Part shown: positions 9,176-17,603 of the stretch, piece after piece | Position numbering within the stretch: position 1 is the stretch's first letter | Layout: the number at the start of each line of letters is the position of its first letter | Made by a program: the position numbers and the translations under genes | Origin: a candidate division KSB1 bacterium | Lineage (GTDB): Bacteria; Zhuqueibacterota; Zhuqueibacteria; Zhuqueibacterales; Zhuqueibacteraceae | Reading direction: 5' to 3' | Assembly (NCBI GenBank): GCA_034506255.1 | Contig: JAPDPX010000006.1 | Location: 62,001-126,000 of the forward strand | Length of the DNA stretch: 64,000 bases | The notes under the pieces: model-generated | What the model was told of the DNA's origin: nothing | Databases searched by the model: none | Seen by the model: only the letters and a program-made list of their open reading frames with translations

Positions 9176-9552
9176 GGCAGGCGCGCCACGTTTCCACCCG
9201 CCGGCCGGCGGCCGGCATTGAAACAAAAAGGGCGCTTTCCCTCGCGCAGCCGCAACGTCCTGCTGCCACCGTTCCGTTGCTGCTGCGCCACGGGAGAACG
9301 CCCTTCACGAACCATCGTGATTGTCATGCCCAACTCCTGCGTCGTGGTTATGGCACCCCGGCGACTCGCGGCAGAGTGTCGGGGGCTCACCCGCTTGCGG
9401 CCCGAAGAGAGAAGCTACCCCACAGCACAGGCAAGTTGAGAAACGCGGCGTTAAAATAGACCAGGGGTCGAATAAAGTCAAGCAAAAATTCCGCGGCCGT
9501 TTTCACCGGCACATCCGCATGTGAATCTTATTCATCCAGTCTTGCGATTGTG
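9176..9552 (-). other. 377-base leader/intergenic region upstream of the GIY-YIG gene
   Basis: No gene is supported here. It contains a GC-rich CCGGCCGG palindrome cluster near 9198-9217 and an AT-richer part at 9450-9500 carrying the promoter listed separately. Short open frames crossing this stretch lack a ribosome binding site and have unconvincing composition. Confidence 0.5.
9453..9481 (-). promoter_or_regulatory. Putative sigma70-type promoter upstream of the GIY-YIG gene
   Basis: On the minus strand TTGACT (9476-9481) and TATTTT (9453-9458) are separated by 17 bases: five of six and four of six matches to the consensus boxes. It is the best promoter-like site seen in the window. The implied start near 9446 leaves an untranslated leader of about 270 bases before ATG 9175. 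It would drive the GIY-YIG and response regulator genes. Confidence 0.5.
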
Positions 9553-11391
9553 TCAGAGTGCGCCGAGCCATTTGTCTTTTAATTCACGGGCGGAGGATGT
9601 GGCGGACACGAGCGGGACGATTTCGTAAGTGAACCCACGTCCCGGCCGGTAGGTGGTCGCGGCTTCGCGCAGGCGGCCACGTCGTTCGAAAAGAAATTTG
9701 ACCGGTGCGCCGCTGGCGAGCTCAGCAAACAAATCCTCCCAATTTGCTGCAAAGGCTTCCCGCTGGTTGACTGCGAGAATTTTATCACCACGTTCGAGAC
9801 CGGCCTGATCAGCCACGCTGCCGAGAGTCACCTCCGCCACCACCAGTTCGCCACCTGCCTGCCAGGCCAGCCCGACATCCGCCGGCCGGCTGTGTTCCAG
9901 CACTTTGAGTTGCAGGCCGGCATGCTGCAGGAAACGGTTGTAGTCCACCGCCTGGGTGCCGCGCACAAAGGCGGCAAAAAAATCGTCGAGACTGACGCCC
10001 GCCATTTCTTCCACCACTTGCTGGAAGTCGGCGGCAGTGTAGCCTTTGCCCTGCAGGTAGTAGCTTTCCGGCGGGCAGACGAAGAAACGATCATAGAGCG
10101 TGGCCAACACATCATCGAGCGAGCGCCGGTTGTTGCTGCGCTGCCGGATTTCCAAATCCAGCAGCATCCCCAGCACGGCGCCGTGGTTGTAGTACGAGGT
10201 GAAATGCTGCTTGACACGGGTGTCGTCCAGCGGTATGGGCGTGCGCAAAAACAGCCAGGTCAGCATGCTGGTGGTCTCGGCCGACTCCTGGCGTGCCCCC
10301 GGGTGCTGTTCGAAGGCGGCGATTTCCGCGGCCAGGCGCGCGAGGAATTCGCGCTCCGTGTAAAAGCCCATGCGCTTCAAGATCAGCGGCGCGTAGTAAC
10401 TGGTCAGGCCCTCGGCGATCCAGAGATTTCTGCTGTAAACTTCACGGCTGTAATCAAAGGGGCCAAGCCCGGCGGGGCGAATGCGCTTGACATTCCACGT
10501 ATGAAAGAATTCGTGCGCCGCCAGCAACAGCAGGCGTTCGTAGTTGTGATCGGCAGCGTTGGCGGTCATGTCGGCCAGTTCGCTGGTGACGATAAGCTGT
10601 GCGGTATTGAGATGCTCCATGCCGTCGCCGGTGGTGAGATGGGGCGCGAAATGGCAGAGAAACCAATATTGCTCATACGGCAAACCGCGGCGCAGAATAC
10701 GCTCCGCGGTGCGGACGATGGCCTGCAGATCGCGCACCAAGGGTTCGAGATTCTGCCCGCGGCCGTCGTTGTGCACCACCACGAAATGTTTTTTGCCGTA
10801 CAGCTCGAATTCGCGCTGCTGAAAATTTCCCATTTCCACCGGACAGTCGATCAAAATATCATAGTTCGGTGCGAAGTAGGTGTTGGCCGCGGCCGCGCGT
10901 GACAGACCGGTGGCCACCTGCCAGTCCGCCGGCGGCGGCATGACCAGCATGATGGGCAGGTGCTTGTAGTTCACAGCATACATGAAAACCGACGCGCCAC
11001 TGAGATGGACATGCTCCTCATTGGCCTGACTGAAAGTGCCCGACAGCGTGTTGGCAAAGACGCGGTAGCGCAACTCGCAGCGCCGCGCTTTGCCCTTGTG
11101 CAACCGCCAGGTCTGCTTGTCCAGGCGCTCCACCGCCAGCGGATTGCCGTGCTCATCCGCCGCCCGCACCTGCGAGACGTTTTTGGCAAAATCATAAATC
11201 ACATAGCGGCCCGGCGACCAGGCCGGCATGGCAAATTCCAGGACACGCTCGGCGAAGTCCTCGATTGTGATGGTGAGGTCGAGAAAATGATGCCGGCGGT
11301 CAGTGACATCAACAGTGTAGCGCAGGGTTGGTGCTGCTGCTGCGGAAACAACCAGGCTGAGGGTCATGAGCATCCATCGCGTCAGGAACAT
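9553..11391 (-). CDS. M61 family (glycyl aminopeptidase-like) metallopeptidase with PDZ domain
   Basis: A 612-residue secreted or periplasmic peptidase. A signal peptide covers residues 1-20. The beta-rich M61 N-terminal domain is followed by the catalytic domain with HEFFH at 293-297 and the third zinc ligand in WIAEGLTSYY (E327). A PDZ domain sits at about 505-590, with the GLERGDKILAVN signature. M61 proteins are gluzincin exo- or endopeptidases, and the PDZ domain probably helps bind substrate C-termini. An SD-like GGAG lies 5 bases before the ATG. The start overlaps the end of the CYTH gene by 10 bases, so the two genes are likely co-translated, although no functional link is obvious. 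Confidence 0.92.
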   Translation of the reverse strand: MFLTRWMLMTLSLVVSAAAAPTLRYTVDVTDRRHHFLDLTITIEDFAERVLEFAMPAWSPGRYVIYDFAKNVSQVRAADEHGNPLAVERLDKQTWRLHKGKARRCELRYRVFANTLSGTFSQANEEHVHLSGASVFMYAVNYKHLPIMLVMPPPADWQVATGLSRAAAANTYFAPNYDILIDCPVEMGNFQQREFELYGKKHFVVVHNDGRGQNLEPLVRDLQAIVRTAERILRRGLPYEQYWFLCHFAPHLTTGDGMEHLNTAQLIVTSELADMTANAADHNYERLLLLAAHEFFHTWNVKRIRPAGLGPFDYSREVYSRNLWIAEGLTSYYAPLILKRMGFYTEREFLARLAAEIAAFEQHPGARQESAETTSMLTWLFLRTPIPLDDTRVKQHFTSYYNHGAVLGMLLDLEIRQRSNNRRSLDDVLATLYDRFFVCPPESYYLQGKGYTAADFQQVVEEMAGVSLDDFFAAFVRGTQAVDYNRFLQHAGLQLKVLEHSRPADVGLAWQAGGELVVAEVTLGSVADQAGLERGDKILAVNQREAFAANWEDLFAELASGAPVKFLFERRGRLREAATTYRPGRGFTYEIVPLVSATSSARELKDKWLGAL

Positions 11392-11936
11392 GGGGACTCC
11401 ATCAACATATCCGCATATGAGCCGGAAATCAAATCGGCACGGCGCACGCCGAAGACGTGCAACAGCCGGTGCGCTTCTGCTTCCGCCCTCGCGGCGTGGC
11501 TCGCGTCGCCCGCCACAGCTTCGACCTCCACGAATTCACCCAGACCCTCCACCTGGTCGAGGTGAATGCGAATGCCGCCGCCCGGCATTGCCAGCAGATA
11601 AAGCTCGCGGCGTTTCACCACCACCACGCGAACCCCCAGCGCCTGGCGCAGCACCTGCTTCATCCGGCCGGCGTCATGCACCGGCGCGAGGGCATAGTCG
11701 CTGCGTTTCACCGCCGCCACATCAGGCCGTTGATAATAGATCAACTGGCATTCCGCCGGCGCCGCCTCGGCCGGCGTGAGCGGCGTGATCTCACGCAGCT
11801 TCAAGCGGCCGCTGGCAACTTGAAAATAGGTGTCGCACTGCCGGAAAACACCGGCAAAAGTTGCCGGCAACGTTTGCAAAACGGCCAGCAGCGCCGGCCG
11901 GTCGTGCAGGCGCGCCTTGAATTCCAAATTGATCAT
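11382..11936 (-). CDS. CYTH domain protein (class IV adenylate cyclase/triphosphatase-like)
   Basis: A 184-residue CYTH (triphosphate tunnel) protein. It begins NLEFKAR, a common variant of the ExExK signature in which the first Glu is Asn. Basic and acidic strand residues follow (KLREI, CQLIYYQRP, RRELYLL, GIRIHLDQVEGLGEFVEVEA). These proteins bind triphosphate groups and act as adenylate cyclases, thiamine triphosphatases or tripolyphosphatases; sequence alone does not decide. A GGAAGAG-type SD precedes the ATG. A CHAD gene lies upstream across the 554-base repeat-bearing spacer. CYTH and CHAD domains are often fused or adjacent and linked to polyphosphate, which supports the reading. Confidence 0.85.
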   Translation of the reverse strand: MINLEFKARLHDRPALLAVLQTLPATFAGVFRQCDTYFQVASGRLKLREITPLTPAEAAPAECQLIYYQRPDVAAVKRSDYALAPVHDAGRMKQVLRQALGVRVVVVKRRELYLLAMPGGGIRIHLDQVEGLGEFVEVEAVAGDASHAARAEAEAHRLLHVFGVRRADLISGSYADMLMESPCS

Positions 11937-12490
11937 CTCTTCCTTTCCCGGGTGAATGCGGATTTGTCGAGCGCGAAAAACACGCTGGGCACGAGCATTT
12001 CATTTGGCTGGCTGCGGCCTCTTCCGCAGTCAGAAAAGGCGTTCCGTGGATTTGTCATGTATTGCCACAGCTTTGCCGGCATAACCCGGCGGTAAGAGTT
12101 TGGCTGCCTGAACTTTGCCTTAATTTAACCTGAATTTTGCACCCAGATTGATTTCCTCCGCGAGAAACGCCGCTTTGATCGCGACGGCCAACCCCCAGGG
12201 GGTGGTGCATAAGAAAAATTTTGCAGGCTGACGTGTCATCAACTCCGGCGGGAGTGACCTGTTTTTAGGGAGGCGGCATATCGCATCTCCCCAAACTCCG
12301 GCAGGAGTGACCTGCTTGGCCCTGCTCAAAAAACCGCGCCAGATCATGAGAAATTCTACAGACCACTCCTGATGGAATTAAAGACTCGCAAACTTCGAAT
12401 GTCTCCAGACGGAGTTTTGTAAACACGCCATCTCTTCCGGGCAACAGCAAGCCAGCATGCAAAATTCAGTGCCGGACAGTTGCGAGGCCA
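11937..12490. other. 554-base spacer between the CHAD and CYTH genes
   Basis: No gene is supported. The part at 12190-12426 holds an array of short hairpin repeats, listed separately. The rest (11937-12185) is AT-richer than the genes, and no confident promoter was found. Small open frames over the repeats are produced by the repeats themselves. Confidence 0.6.
12190..12426. repeat. Array of about five short GGAG hairpin repeats
   Basis: Five small inverted repeats share the form NCTCC-N4-GGAGN. Stems and loops lie at 12191-12203 (ACCCC/GGGGT variant), 12242-12255, 12295-12308, 12365-12378 and 12402-12415. The second and third share ACTCCGGC, then G or A, then GGAGTGACCTG. The fourth matches better when read on the minus strand (CATCAGGAGTGGTCTGTAGAA). 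The downstream flank often resembles GTTTxTAGAA or CATAAGAAAA. Spacing is 51, 53, 70 and 37 bases. Each repeat carries a GGAG(TGA) element like a ribosome binding site inside the hairpin. From memory they resemble mobile-looking intergenic palindromes in several uncultured and FCB-group genomes; this was not checked. Confidence 0.65.
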
Positions 12491-13513
12491 TCAATTCACG
12501 GCCGCCGGTGGTGCGGGCGCTTCGGTTTTGGGAGTCGCCGGCCGCGGCAGGGGCGGCACCAGCCGCTTGCGCCATTCCGCCAGAGTGGCCCGGCCAAAGA
12601 GCTCGAAATATTTTGCATAAAACCGATGGCGTTCGCCCGCCAGACGGGCGAACACTTTCTCGTAGCCTTGCAGCAGCAGGCTGGAAAAAGGCTGCTGCTG
12701 CAACGAGGCAGAGCGTTCCTGCACCAGCGCGAGGAAAACATCGCGGTCGTGCAAATCGCCCAGCACGGTTTGCAGTTTCTTGAAGAAGCCCAGACTCCCG
12801 GCGGCAGCCTCCCCGGCTGCGAAGCCGAGCACTTCCAGGGCATAGCGCAGCTTTTTGACAGCAATGCGCAAATTGTGCAGTCCCTCGACATGATCTTCGC
12901 CAGCAAGGGCGGCGCGCACCTTGAACACCTCCTGCAAGCGCTGCCCGAGCAGGGTGCGGGCCAGCCGGCCGGCGGTGCGCGGGCCACGCCGCCGGGCGGA
13001 CGACACGTGCGCGAGTTTTTGAAAAACACTTTCGAACGCGGCCGGCAATTCCGCCACTTTGACCTTTTTGCTCAGGCGTTGCTGCATGCGCCCGCGTTCG
13101 CGCTTTTGCTGCTTCACCAGCCGGCGCAGCAAATCTTCGAGGGCGAAGCGCTCCAGCAGCTCCGTCGCATGGTCAAGTTGTTCGGTAAAGTAGGCCACCG
13201 CCACATCGGCATTGCGCGCCGCGCCCAGCGTGCGGGTGACCTGCCGTACGCGGTTATACAACCGCTCATACTGCCGCTCGGGGAAGCAAAAGGAAAAAAT
13301 CTCCAGCGCCTCGCGCAGACGCCGCGACCACACACGCATGTCATGCAGCGCTTCGATGTCCTCGCCGCGGCGTGTGCCTTCTTCGCCGCGCGCCATCTCC
13401 ACCGCACGTTCGAGAATGAGCTGGCGGGCGCAAACCAGCGGCGGGGTGTCGGCCGAGAGTGTCACCGGCGCAAAGGAAATCGTGCGGGTATTGAGAGAAG
13501 GGGAATGATTCAT
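12491..13513 (-). CDS. CHAD domain-containing protein
   Basis: A 340-residue all-helical CHAD protein. The two halves of the domain each carry the conserved His/basic helix: ALHDMRVWSRRLREAL at about 55-70 and LHNLRIAVKKLRYALEVLG around 210-230. CHAD domains bind inorganic polyphosphate through their basic groove and localise to polyphosphate granules. The C-terminus is a Pro/Ala-rich tail. The gene precedes the CYTH gene in transcription direction, separated by the hairpin-repeat spacer. No CYTH domain is fused to it, so the common CYTH-CHAD architecture appears to be split into two genes here. Confidence 0.88.
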   Translation of the reverse strand: MNHSPSLNTRTISFAPVTLSADTPPLVCARQLILERAVEMARGEEGTRRGEDIEALHDMRVWSRRLREALEIFSFCFPERQYERLYNRVRQVTRTLGAARNADVAVAYFTEQLDHATELLERFALEDLLRRLVKQQKRERGRMQQRLSKKVKVAELPAAFESVFQKLAHVSSARRRGPRTAGRLARTLLGQRLQEVFKVRAALAGEDHVEGLHNLRIAVKKLRYALEVLGFAAGEAAAGSLGFFKKLQTVLGDLHDRDVFLALVQERSASLQQQPFSSLLLQGYEKVFARLAGERHRFYAKYFELFGRATLAEWRKRLVPPLPRPATPKTEAPAPPAAVN

Positions 13514-13983
13514 GCGAGGTTCTCTTCAGCAGGTATGCCACGGCAAAAAAACGCGCGTCATTTGCAAGTTGACCGGCAAACACGCGGCGGCCATTTTAAC
13601 CTGACTCGCCAGGTTCACCACCGGATCACAGCGCTCGCTTCAAACAGACGACACACTGATCACAAGAAAATGCCACGCAGACATCGCCTGCCTGCAGGCA
13701 GAGGGCAGTCTGCGCTGCGCCATTTTTGTGACCCTCGGAACAAGCCCGGCCGGCAATCTAACAAAAAAAATCGCAGAAGCCAACACCGGCGGCAAGATTC
13801 GCCGCAGCCCGTGGCGGTGTGCTGGAGTGTGGTGACAGGGTGGGGGGAATTTGGCCGCAGCGCGAAACACCGGCACGCCGCTTTTCCACCCTGGCGGTGC
13901 CGGGGTTCTCGCCCCCTCATGCCGTGAAAATTTTCAACCTCTCGCGGCTGCGGCCGGGTCGTGGCAGGATCCATGCGTGCGGC
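13514..13983. other. 470-base intergenic region without recognised genes
   Basis: Between the membrane-anchored hydrolase-like gene and CHAD. It contains a perfect 14-base palindrome, CTGCCTGCAGGCAG, at 13688-13701 and a short A-run near 13760. No promoter or RNA gene was recognised. Small open frames here have no ribosome binding site and look non-coding. Confidence 0.5.
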
Positions 13984-16179
13984 TCAGTGCGCCGTGGCGG
14001 TTCGAGCCGCCGCGCGGCTGCCGAGATAGACCAGCTTGATGGCATCCGCAATCACCGGGCCGTCGGCCTTGTTGCTGATGGTGATGGCGGCTTCGCCACC
14101 GCGCTCGAAGCGATAGACGCCCAGCGAATTCCAGCGGCCGGAGGCACGGCTTTGATCGACCAGCACGGTTTTCTCACCACCGGCGAAACGAATGTGATGC
14201 GGCACATTCGTACCCTCGCGCGCCGTGGCGACGGTTTTGCCGTACTGGCCGTGCCATTCGAAAACTTCATAGTCTCCGGAGACCCCGATGCCCGGCCGGT
14301 AAATCGCGCGGGCTTCGCCGCTGCCCGGCGCGGCGGTGCGAAAGCCGTACAAATTTTGCCAGGGCGCGCAGCGCAAAGTATAGAAATCGAACCCATCATC
14401 GCATTGCGGCGTCCAGTCGCCGAGGAATTCCGGGTCGCGGCTGCCCGCGCTCGTGCTGCTGTGGGAATCATCGAGGATGATGTCCGCCACCACGGTGCGC
14501 GGCGTGCGGGTCAGCAGAATGGCATCGCCGACGATCATCGTGGCCTGGCCGGCGGCCTCGAATTCATGGCCTTTGAGCTGCACGGTGGTGAAAAGCTGGC
14601 CGTTGTTGAAATCCGGCTCCTGCCCGCCTTGAAAGCGATAGTATGGGCCGTTATAACCGTTCAGGGACTGCAGGTCCTCATCTTCAATCTCCGCCAGACC
14701 GCCGGTGACATTGACGATCACCGCGCCGTCATCGAAAAAGCGCACCCAGATGTGATCGCGCAGGCGCTGCACTTCGCTGGTGGGATGGCCGATCTTCACC
14801 GCCAGCTCGTCATAGTATTGATTGTAGTAATGCTCGCCGGATTCCAGGTCTTCATACTCGAAATACCAGTCGAAACACATTGCCACCCCCAGCAGAAAAC
14901 GCGCGTGTTGAAAATAGTTGCGTGAGGGCGAGGGTTTGCGCGGGTCGCGGCCTTCGGGGTTGCCGTTCAACAACGAGACCACCGGCTTGTGTGCACGATT
15001 CATCAGCGTGCGGTAGGTGGTGAAAAAGAAATTCTGATCGAAGATGCCGCTGGTGTGTTCCGACACCATGCCGTTGGTCTCCTCCCAGCCGAAGTTGTGG
15101 GCCGTGCCCGAGTTGAGCAGAATGATCTGATTCGGCCCCAGGCGCTCGCGTAATTTGCGCAGCAGTTCGTCAATGCCCGCCTGCCAGTGTTCGATCACCC
15201 AGGTTTTGCCCTTGCCGCGTTCATCGAGATCGTTTTGCCCGTTGCGGTCGAGGTCGATGTCCGGGAGGTCGCGGCCGGGCCCGAGCTGGTAGGTCAAATG
15301 CTCGCGGCCGTAGATGCCGTCGGTCGCCACGCCGGCAAACACGGTATGATCGATCTCCTGGGTGAGAAAATCGAGCAGGAAGTCGATATAGCGCCGGCCC
15401 TGAACCTTTGGACAGAGATCGGAAAAATCCGAAAACCAGGAATCTTCACCATAAAGCGGAAGGCGGCGGCCCTGGGAATCGACCGCGAACCAGGCCTCTT
15501 GAAAGCCGGGAATCTCATTGCCCTTGTTCCAGTCTTTGGCCGGCAGCAGCATCACGTTGGGATTGAGTTTCTTGATGCGCCGGCCCCAGGCGGGGTCGTC
15601 ATGGCGCGTCATCACCAGATCGAATTTGGCGTACCATTCGTCCGGAGCGCCGCCCCATTGAAAGATGGCCGTGCGCGGATAAGGATGATGCGCCACGGTC
15701 GTCGAAGTTGCGGAGGCGTGGTTCTGGCCATGGCGCGCCGCGATTTCCATGAGCAGCAAAATCTCATCGACCTCCTTGTAGGTCAGGCGGCGATCTGCAA
15801 GGTGGGCCACCAGTGTGTTGGCGAGTTGCTGCAGGTCATATTTCGTCACTTGCTCGCGCGAGGCGGCGTTGACAAAGGCATCGAGCGTGGTGACGAATTT
15901 TTCCTTGTTGTTGGTGACGTAACCATCGGGGAAGCAGCGCGACAGCTCGTAAAACAAATCCCCCGCCACCCAGCTCATCGCAACCTGCAGATACTTGTCG
16001 CGATTGAGCCAGAAATAAGCGGCGATGCCGCCGATCAGCAGCAGGGTGAGCAGGGCGCCTGTCAGCAGGCCGCGCAGCCAGGTGCGACGCCTGATCAAGC
16101 CCACTTCCAGCGCCAGAAGTTTTTGATACCTGCCTTCGTCCATGTTGTCGTGCAATGAAGAAAAGCAACCAACCACCAT
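13984..16179 (-). CDS. Membrane-anchored putative glycoside hydrolase-like protein with golvesin-type C-terminus
   Basis: A 731-residue protein. One transmembrane helix near residues 36-58 follows a basic stretch (RRRTWLRG), so it is probably anchored in the inner membrane and faces the periplasm. About 120 helical residues come next, then a domain of about 390 residues beginning HPYPRTAIFQWGGAPDEWYAK. That domain resembles hypothetical TIM-barrel glycoside hydrolases (GHL15-like; family call from memory). The last 110 residues resemble the golvesin/xanthan-lyase C-terminal domain (NVPHHIR, VLVDQ, WNSLGVYRF, ADAIKLVYLG). It is a close paralog of the secreted protein at 25013-26839. An ATG at 16143 is an alternative start. 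Setting suggests processing of the locus polysaccharide, which is inference. Confidence 0.75.
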   Translation of the reverse strand: MVVGCFSSLHDNMDEGRYQKLLALEVGLIRRRTWLRGLLTGALLTLLLIGGIAAYFWLNRDKYLQVAMSWVAGDLFYELSRCFPDGYVTNNKEKFVTTLDAFVNAASREQVTKYDLQQLANTLVAHLADRRLTYKEVDEILLLMEIAARHGQNHASATSTTVAHHPYPRTAIFQWGGAPDEWYAKFDLVMTRHDDPAWGRRIKKLNPNVMLLPAKDWNKGNEIPGFQEAWFAVDSQGRRLPLYGEDSWFSDFSDLCPKVQGRRYIDFLLDFLTQEIDHTVFAGVATDGIYGREHLTYQLGPGRDLPDIDLDRNGQNDLDERGKGKTWVIEHWQAGIDELLRKLRERLGPNQIILLNSGTAHNFGWEETNGMVSEHTSGIFDQNFFFTTYRTLMNRAHKPVVSLLNGNPEGRDPRKPSPSRNYFQHARFLLGVAMCFDWYFEYEDLESGEHYYNQYYDELAVKIGHPTSEVQRLRDHIWVRFFDDGAVIVNVTGGLAEIEDEDLQSLNGYNGPYYRFQGGQEPDFNNGQLFTTVQLKGHEFEAAGQATMIVGDAILLTRTPRTVVADIILDDSHSSTSAGSRDPEFLGDWTPQCDDGFDFYTLRCAPWQNLYGFRTAAPGSGEARAIYRPGIGVSGDYEVFEWHGQYGKTVATAREGTNVPHHIRFAGGEKTVLVDQSRASGRWNSLGVYRFERGGEAAITISNKADGPVIADAIKLVYLGSRAAARTATAH

Positions 16180-16319
16180 AACCGGGCTTCACCGCCTGCG
16201 ACCGGGGTCGGCAGCAGCGCAATCCCGCGGGGTGGCCAGGCAAAAGAATACAGGGCGGCATGACGGCGGCGAATGACGCGCCGGCAAAAGCTGTCGTGGC
16301 AACGTGCGCTCACGGACCA

Positions 16320-17489
16320 TCACCGCTGCGACTTGCGGGCAAACAGGGTATCGAGAGTCTCCTCGAAGGCTGCAATTTGCTGCTGCAGCGTGAAACTGTT
16401 CTCCACGGTGGCGCGCGCGTTCCGGCCGAGTTGGGCGAGACAGGAGCGATCACGCAGGACCTGCTGCAGCACTTCGCGCAGAGCCGCAACTTCGCCGGGT
16501 GGAACCAGAAAGCCGTTCTCCCCGGGCCGCACCAACTCGGGCACACCGCCGACGCGCGTGGCAATCACCGGCTTGCGGCAAGCCATGGCCTCCAGCAGCA
16601 CATTGGGCAGCCCCTCGCCCGGCAACGACGGCAGCACGAAGAGATCGATCGCATTCACCCACTGCGCCACGTCCTGCCGCACGCCCAGGAAGAAAATGCG
16701 GTGGCGCACCCCGAGCCGCTGCGCCTGCGCTTCCAGCTCGGCACGCAGCGAGCCGTCCCCGACGAACACGAGATGCACATCGGGGAATTGCGGGGCAAGC
16801 TGGGCAAAGGCCTCGATCAAATAGCGATGGCCCTTCCACGGCTCCAGGCGCGCCACCGTGCCGAGCAAAAAGCTCTCCGGGTGAATGCCGAGCTCCCGGC
16901 GTTTCGCCAGCACCGTGTCGCGGCCGTTGGGATGAAACTGTTCGAGATCGACGCCATAGTGAATCACGCGAATCTTGCCGGCAGGGATGCCGCGGCGCCG
17001 CACCAGCGATTGCTTGACCTCGTGCGAAACCGCCACGATCAAATCCGCGCAGGCCATCGCCAGACGATACCCGCTGCGGCGCTGCACATTGTTGTGATAG
17101 GGATCGCCCTCGTGTGACACGGTTTCCCACGAGAGAATGGCGGGGACGCCGGCCATTTTCGCGGCGAATGCACCGATAACATCGGCCCAGAACAGTGTGG
17201 TCTGCACGATGTCAATGCGGCGCTGCTTCATCAGGCGGTACAGGCGAAAGAGCGGCTGCGGATCAAAAGACCAGCGCCGGCAAAAATCGAAAATCTCGAT
17301 GTCGAGCTTTTCAAATCGGGGCCGCAGCGGACCGCTCGGCCCCACGGTGGCGAGCAGGATCTCGTATTTGTTGCGATCCAGCCGCGCGATCAACTCCCAC
17401 AATTTGTTTTCGGCGCCGCCCATGCGAAAGCCATCCACCACCTGCAGCACGCGCAAACGCCGTGATTGTCTCTCGTTATGCCTCATCAT
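16320..17489 (-). CDS. Glycosyltransferase family 4 protein
   Basis: A 389-residue GT-B retaining glycosyltransferase. The N-terminal domain shows the glycine-rich acceptor loop VVDGFRMGGAENKLWEL at about 17-33. The C-terminal domain has the donor-site pattern SLPGEGLPNVLLEAMACRKPVIAT near residues 305-325, with the EX7E glutamates. It probably uses a UDP- or GDP-sugar and acts at the cytoplasmic face of the inner membrane. GTG at 17492 and ATG codons at 17489 and 17486 compete as start. The gene stands between the membrane-anchored hydrolase-like gene and an SDR epimerase gene with 110-140-base spacers, which suggests a shared transcript. Confidence 0.88.
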   Translation of the reverse strand: MMRHNERQSRRLRVLQVVDGFRMGGAENKLWELIARLDRNKYEILLATVGPSGPLRPRFEKLDIEIFDFCRRWSFDPQPLFRLYRLMKQRRIDIVQTTLFWADVIGAFAAKMAGVPAILSWETVSHEGDPYHNNVQRRSGYRLAMACADLIVAVSHEVKQSLVRRRGIPAGKIRVIHYGVDLEQFHPNGRDTVLAKRRELGIHPESFLLGTVARLEPWKGHRYLIEAFAQLAPQFPDVHLVFVGDGSLRAELEAQAQRLGVRHRIFFLGVRQDVAQWVNAIDLFVLPSLPGEGLPNVLLEAMACRKPVIATRVGGVPELVRPGENGFLVPPGEVAALREVLQQVLRDRSCLAQLGRNARATVENSFTLQQQIAAFEETLDTLFARKSQR

Positions 17490-17603
17490 CACAAAATCCC
17501 ACCAATCGGGCGGGCCGCCCCGCGCGGCGTGTCACGTGCGCCCGCCGGGCAGCCGCACCATGTCCTCATGGCCGAATCATTTCACCGGATGCCCGTCGGC
17601 CGG

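Noticed and set aside
9148..9390. 80-codon minus-strand leader open frame
   Set aside because: Overlaps the GIY-YIG start in another frame, lacks a ribosome binding site and has no recognisable features.
12120..12347. 75-codon minus-strand open frame
   Set aside because: It is built from the hairpin repeats and has no ribosome binding site.
12190..12426. CRISPR array
   Set aside because: Repeats are short imperfect hairpins of variable spacing in mixed orientation; no equal spacers or cas genes.
13688..13701. Perfect palindrome CTGCCTGCAGGCAG as an operator
   Set aside because: A single copy without nearby promoter boxes; chance occurrence is likely in this GC-rich DNA.
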